From assembly GCA_003662305.1 (NCBI GenBank), contig QMXU01000037.1, positions 1 through 8,827 of the forward strand: a DNA stretch of 8,827 nt, in the 5' to 3' direction. The position numbers and the translations under genes were made by a program. This document shows positions 5,767 to 8,827 of the stretch, in pieces. Below the pieces are notes generated by a model. The model was given only the letters and a program-made list of their open reading frames with translations. It made no database searches and was not told the origin of the DNA. Position 1 is the first letter of the stretch; every line of letters starts with the position of its first letter. The DNA is from Candidatus Hecatellales archaeon (GTDB lineage: Archaea > Thermoproteota > Bathyarchaeia > Hecatellales > Hecatellaceae).

Positions 5767-7875
5767 GTGTATTCCGCCTTGATGTTGCCCTTCATCGCCG
5801 TGGCAGCAGCTTTAGGGTTTGCAGGCTACCTGGTTTGGAGTATTCTAAAGGAGGAGGCAGGCTCAGGCGAGGTTATAACCATCCATGAAGCCATAAAGGT
5901 TGCTGCTATGGCATATCTTAACCGCCAGTATAGGACGTTGCTGGCCTTCATGGTGGTGGTCGCCGTAATTCTCGGAGTAGCCGTTAAATGGCAGGTAGGC
6001 TTGTCCTTCATCGTTGGAGCCTGCTTTTCAGCTGCAGCAGGCTATATTGGCATGACCATAGCTGTTAGAGCTAACGCGAGGACGGCAACCGCAGCCAAGC
6101 ATGGAGTGGGAAAAGCCCTTAGAATAGCCTTCAAAGGAGGAGCCGTAACAGGGCTTCTAATGGTTGCCCTAGCCCTTCTAGGGCTTTCAGTATTCTTCCT
6201 GCTGTGGCAAGACCCCATCCTCTTCGCAGGCTTCGGTTTCGGAGGAAGCATCGTCGCCCTGTTCGCCAGGATAGGCGGGGGAATCTACACGAAGTCGGCT
6301 GACGTTGGAGCCGACCTAGTTGGGAAAGTTGAGGCTGGAATACCTGAGGACGACCCGCGTAATCCGGCTGTGATAGCGGACTTCGTTGGAGACAACGTGG
6401 GAGACGACGCTGGAATGGCGGCAGACCTTTTTGAAACCTATGCTGTAACCATGATTGGAGCTATGCTGCTGGCGGTTATCCCGACGGTTCCAGCCTTCAA
6501 AGTTGTGGAGGGAGGAGCATCCATATACCACTGGGGTAAGCTTATTTACCCGCTGCTGCTGGGAGCTATAGCGCTTCTGGCAACCATCGTTGGAACCTTC
6601 GCTGTTAGGGCTGGAGGGAAAACCAAGCCTTCCACAGCCATCCTTCAAGGCATACTTGTCACCTCGGTAATCTCTGTTATAGGCTTCTACTTCCTGACAG
6701 TCTGGCTTAGCCTCCCCATGGGGGTTTTCTACGCGTCCATTGTAGGCGTGGTGGTCACCGTTCTCCTCGCCGTGATAAACAACTATTATACTTCCTACGC
6801 CTACCGGCCTACGAAAAGCATTTCAGAAGCCTCTCAAGCCGGGCCTGCTGTAAACCTGATTACAGGGCTTTCCGTAGGGCTTGAAAGCTCAGCCCTCCCC
6901 GTAGCCGTTATAGCCTCAAGCATTCCCATAGCCTACTTCGCAGCTGGAGGCGCATTAAGCATTATAGACGGCTTCTACGGGGTTGCCGTAGCCGTGATGG
7001 CCATGCTCTCCATAGCCGGAATAATCGTTTCAGTAGACGCCTTCGGGCCTATAGTTGACAACGCCAACGGCATCGCAGAGATGGCTGGGCTTGGAGAAGA
7101 CGTAAGGCAAGGATTAGACCCGCTGGACGCCCTTGGAAACACCACTAAGTCGCTTACCAAGGCTTTCGCCATAGGCTCCGCTGGGCTTGCAGCCTTATCA
7201 CTGCTTTTCGCCTACCTGGTTGAAGTGGTGAGAGGTTTAATAGAGCTTAACCCCCAGGCCTACTCGAACCTGAACTTCCAGCAGGCGTTGATGGAGCTCA
7301 CCGGGAAGGTTACCCTCATGAGCCCGAAGGTTATCCTCGGACTCTTCGTAGGAGGAGTTCTCGTGTTCCTTTTCGCATCCCTCTGCATGAGGGGTGTGGC
7401 TAAGGGAGCCTTCAGCATGGTAAGCGAGGTTAGAAGACAGTTCAGGGAGATAAAAGGCCTCATGGAGGGGAAAGCCAAGCCTGACTACGCCCGCTGCGTT
7501 GACATAAGCGTTAGAACCGCGCTGAAAAGCATGGCCCTACCGGGCATCATCGTTATAGTTCCACCGGTAATCATAGGCTTCGTGGTAGGCTGGGAAGCCC
7601 TAGCAGGACTTCTCATCGGAACCACGGTTACAGGGCTTGCCACCGCCATCTTCATGGCAACCGGTGGAGCAGCCTGGGATAACGCTAAAAAATTCATCGA
7701 GCTTGGGAACTACGGTGGGAAAGGCTCGTCAGCCCACTCCGCCGCCGTGGTAGGAGACACCGTGGGAGACCCGTGCAAAGACACAGCCGGCCCCGCCATA
7801 AACCCCATGATAAAAGCCATAAACATGCTCTCGGTAATCCTAGCCCCACTATTCCTGCTGATAATCTTGGGATAA
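5767..7875 (+). CDS. hppA: Membrane proton-translocating pyrophosphatase, potassium-independent type
   Basis: An integral membrane enzyme that couples hydrolysis of pyrophosphate to proton export. It has 702 residues with about 16 membrane helices, usual for the family. The pyrophosphate/Mg site is complete: GGIYTKSADVGADLVGKVE (D179, D183, E189), EDDPRNPAVIADFVGDNVGDD (D205, D209, D213), DNANG (D431), AAWDNAKKF, and GDTVGDPCKDTAGPA (D668, K671, D672). The potassium-selectivity motif reads GNTTKSLTK, with Lys at 461 and Thr at 464. Family studies link Lys at this position to potassium-independent, proton-pumping enzymes, while potassium-dependent ones have Ala. Less usual residues are F206 (often Asn or Leu), D214 (often Cys, Val or Ile) and C670 (often Phe or Leu). 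GTG start with a good Shine-Dalgarno site. The next gene starts two bases after the TAA, which suggests translational coupling. Confidence 0.97.
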   Translation: MYSALMLPFIAVAAALGFAGYLVWSILKEEAGSGEVITIHEAIKVAAMAYLNRQYRTLLAFMVVVAVILGVAVKWQVGLSFIVGACFSAAAGYIGMTIAVRANARTATAAKHGVGKALRIAFKGGAVTGLLMVALALLGLSVFFLLWQDPILFAGFGFGGSIVALFARIGGGIYTKSADVGADLVGKVEAGIPEDDPRNPAVIADFVGDNVGDDAGMAADLFETYAVTMIGAMLLAVIPTVPAFKVVEGGASIYHWGKLIYPLLLGAIALLATIVGTFAVRAGGKTKPSTAILQGILVTSVISVIGFYFLTVWLSLPMGVFYASIVGVVVTVLLAVINNYYTSYAYRPTKSISEASQAGPAVNLITGLSVGLESSALPVAVIASSIPIAYFAAGGALSIIDGFYGVAVAVMAMLSIAGIIVSVDAFGPIVDNANGIAEMAGLGEDVRQGLDPLDALGNTTKSLTKAFAIGSAGLAALSLLFAYLVEVVRGLIELNPQAYSNLNFQQALMELTGKVTLMSPKVILGLFVGGVLVFLFASLCMRGVAKGAFSMVSEVRRQFREIKGLMEGKAKPDYARCVDISVRTALKSMALPGIIVIVPPVIIGFVVGWEALAGLLIGTTVTGLATAIFMATGGAAWDNAKKFIELGNYGGKGSSAHSAAVVGDTVGDPCKDTAGPAINPMIKAINMLSVILAPLFLLIILG

Positions 7876-7877
7876 GG

Positions 7878-8603
7878 ATGAGAATAGGAAAGACAACAAT
7901 AATACTCTTAATAATCTTTTTAGTATTTTTGCTTGTTCCAATCGCACTTTCCATTCTTTGCGGAGACCTCACTAGTTTCGGTATAAATCTCTTAAAAATC
8001 AGGAATCCTTGGGAAGCCCTTACCAGCATAGTCATATCTACTTTCATTGCTCCTGAGGGAAAACTTGAAAATCTACTACCTAACTTATTCTACTATACAA
8101 TTTTTTCAGTTTTGATTATCATACTACCTTTTCTATCGGTTAATTTAGGTTTCTCCAACACTTATTGGAAAAAACTTTGGTTTATTTATCTGCTGACCAT
8201 AATTCTATGCTGGGTTGGAAGTAACGTTTTAACTTATTATTTGTTAATGGTTTGCTTTTTCCTTTCTACTCCTATTTATGGGCCCTTTTTTGGTTTCTCA
8301 ACAGTAACTTACGGGGTAATTGGTTTATCCGCTTCTTTATACATGATAACAATCATTAGAGCCCGGCGACAACTTCTTGAGAAGAATCGGAAAGTGGAAG
8401 CCATGCTTTACGTTTTTTTGACGATCGCGATTCTAGTTTTTCTTTGCTACGATTATTTCAACCAATTTTTTGCTATAACAGAAATAAAATGCATCTTTGG
8501 TCTAGCAGAAGTAAGGAAAGGCGTATCAACAAATGTTACAAACCATTTGATTTGCACTATATTTGGGCTTCTCTTGGGCGCGTTATATAGAAAGAATATA
8601 TAG
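7878..8603 (+). CDS. Polytopic membrane protein, possible divergent rhomboid-family protease
   Basis: A 241-residue protein with six or seven predicted membrane helices. The family is not certain, but the residue order resembles rhomboid intramembrane serine proteases: a first helix (about 6-25), a PWEALTS segment like the rhomboid WR/TS loop (W45), NLLPN (65-69) where rhomboids have HxxxN, GFS (G139, S141) heading a helix with GVIGL where rhomboids have the catalytic GxS, and H223 in NHLICTIFGLLLG where the catalytic His of the last helix would be. The Ser-His dyad may therefore be kept, while the first His of HxxxN is Asn and the Gly after the Ser is Thr. The ATG at 7878 is two bases after the hppA stop; a longer frame starting at 7773 inside hppA exists but is implausible. 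Codons are strikingly AT-rich compared with every neighbour, hinting at transfer or different selection. Confidence is high for the gene, about 0.45 for the family. Confidence 0.75.
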   Translation: MRIGKTTIILLIIFLVFLLVPIALSILCGDLTSFGINLLKIRNPWEALTSIVISTFIAPEGKLENLLPNLFYYTIFSVLIIILPFLSVNLGFSNTYWKKLWFIYLLTIILCWVGSNVLTYYLLMVCFFLSTPIYGPFFGFSTVTYGVIGLSASLYMITIIRARRQLLEKNRKVEAMLYVFLTIAILVFLCYDYFNQFFAITEIKCIFGLAEVRKGVSTNVTNHLICTIFGLLLGALYRKNI

Positions 8604-8614
8604 CTATTTAAAAA

Positions 8615-8630
8615 TCTCTTTTTAAAGAGA
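8615..8630. terminator. Bidirectional terminator candidate between convergent genes
   Basis: TCTCTTTTTAAAGAGA has seven-base perfect complementary arms with two bases between them; six pairs around a four-base loop is the realistic fold. It includes a five-T run on the plus strand and sits in the 33-base gap between the rhomboid-like gene and the Sir2-like gene, so it could end both transcripts. Confidence 0.5.
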
Positions 8631-8636
8631 AATCAT

Positions 8637-8827
8637 CTAAATAATTTTCTCCACTTCTTTTACTATTTTCGGCAGGATTTCCCCTGTTTTTCCTAGAAGC
8701 GAACAGTCGGCTATGGCGTTGGTTAGCTGGGTTGGGCTGAGGTTTACCTCTACGATTTTAGCAGGCTTGCTTTTCTGGACGGGTTCTAGGCCGGGAAGGT
8801 TCATGGGAGACCTTCCGAACTTTGCGA
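8637..8827 (-). CDS. Probable Sir2-family NAD-dependent deacylase, C-terminal end (cut by window)
   Basis: A minus-strand frame enters from the right edge and stops at a TAG (8637-8639); 62 residues are visible. They fit the C-terminal end of sirtuins: GRSPMNLPG aligns with the family's GTS/GSS NAD-contact loop (GTSxxVxPA), AKIVEVNLSPT matches the A-K-hydrophobic-(V/I)-E-(I/V)-N-L-x-P-T strand with its NAD-contacting Asn, and GKTGEILPKIVKEV matches the usual GKAGEVLPxLV ending. Sirtuins remove acyl groups from lysine using NAD; in some archaea a target is the chromatin protein Alba. The catalytic His, the zinc cysteines and the Rossmann start are outside the window. Arg replaces the usual Thr/Ser in the G-T/S-S loop, so a divergent or altered member is possible. 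It converges with the rhomboid-like gene. Confidence 0.6.
   Translation of the reverse strand, partial: AKFGRSPMNLPGLEPVQKSKPAKIVEVNLSPTQLTNAIADCSLLGKTGEILPKIVKEVEKII

Noticed and set aside
7773..7877. A longer start for the rhomboid-like gene that overlaps the end of hppA by about 100 bases.
   Set aside because: The extension would encode a His/Arg/Pro-rich tail in the shadow frame of the conserved hppA C-terminus. The ATG at 7878 gives a clean membrane-helix start two bases after the hppA stop.
7694..8047. A minus-strand frame across the hppA / rhomboid-like junction.
   Set aside because: It is antisense to the conserved end of hppA, rich in Arg/Leu/Ser, and lacks recognisable features or a promoter.
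1..8827. CRISPR array, insertion sequence, phage or defence genes.
   Set aside because: No regularly spaced repeats, transposase motifs or nuclease/toxin domains are visible on either strand; the identified genes are mainly housekeeping.

Overview
The window looks like an ordinary stretch of archaeal chromosome. Archaeal markers are a 593-residue aIF5B-type initiation factor in place of a bacterial IF2, a CDKAL1/e-MtaB-type tRNA methylthiotransferase, a methionyl-tRNA synthetase with a fused C-terminal tRNA-binding domain, Shine-Dalgarno sites of the GGTGA/GGAGGTG type, GTG and TTG starts, and TATA-like boxes in AT-rich gaps. I cannot fix the phylum. A Bathyarchaeota/TACK-like lineage is a guess only.

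Layout. Positions 1-2092 (+) hold the 3' part of metG and, 16 bases later, a PHP-domain metallo-phosphoesterase. Positions 2128-2292 (-) hold an unrecognised, very acidic 54-residue protein with good Shine-Dalgarno sites. Upstream of it is about 220 bases of AT-rich DNA with TATA-like boxes and a 27-base inverted repeat. Positions 2511-5622 (-) form a two-gene operon: infB (aIF5B), then the t6A37 methylthiotransferase 31 bases downstream. Positions 5623-5766 are a divergent promoter region. Positions 5767-8603 (+) hold hppA, a membrane pyrophosphatase with the potassium-independent signature, followed two bases after its stop by an AT-rich membrane protein that keeps rhomboid-protease-like residues. 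A small hairpin then separates it from the 3' end of a probable Sir2-family gene on the minus strand (8637-8827, cut by the window edge).

Functionally, the left two thirds serve translation: charging initiator and elongator Met-tRNA, joining of the ribosomal subunits with initiator tRNA, and modification of A37 in ANN-decoding tRNAs. The right third is membrane energetics (a PPi-driven proton pump) plus an unstudied membrane protein. I see no CRISPR array, insertion sequence, phage gene, tRNA or rRNA, and no clear new multi-gene system. The most noteworthy items are the acidic small protein with its apparent control region and the composition-shifted rhomboid-like gene coupled to hppA.
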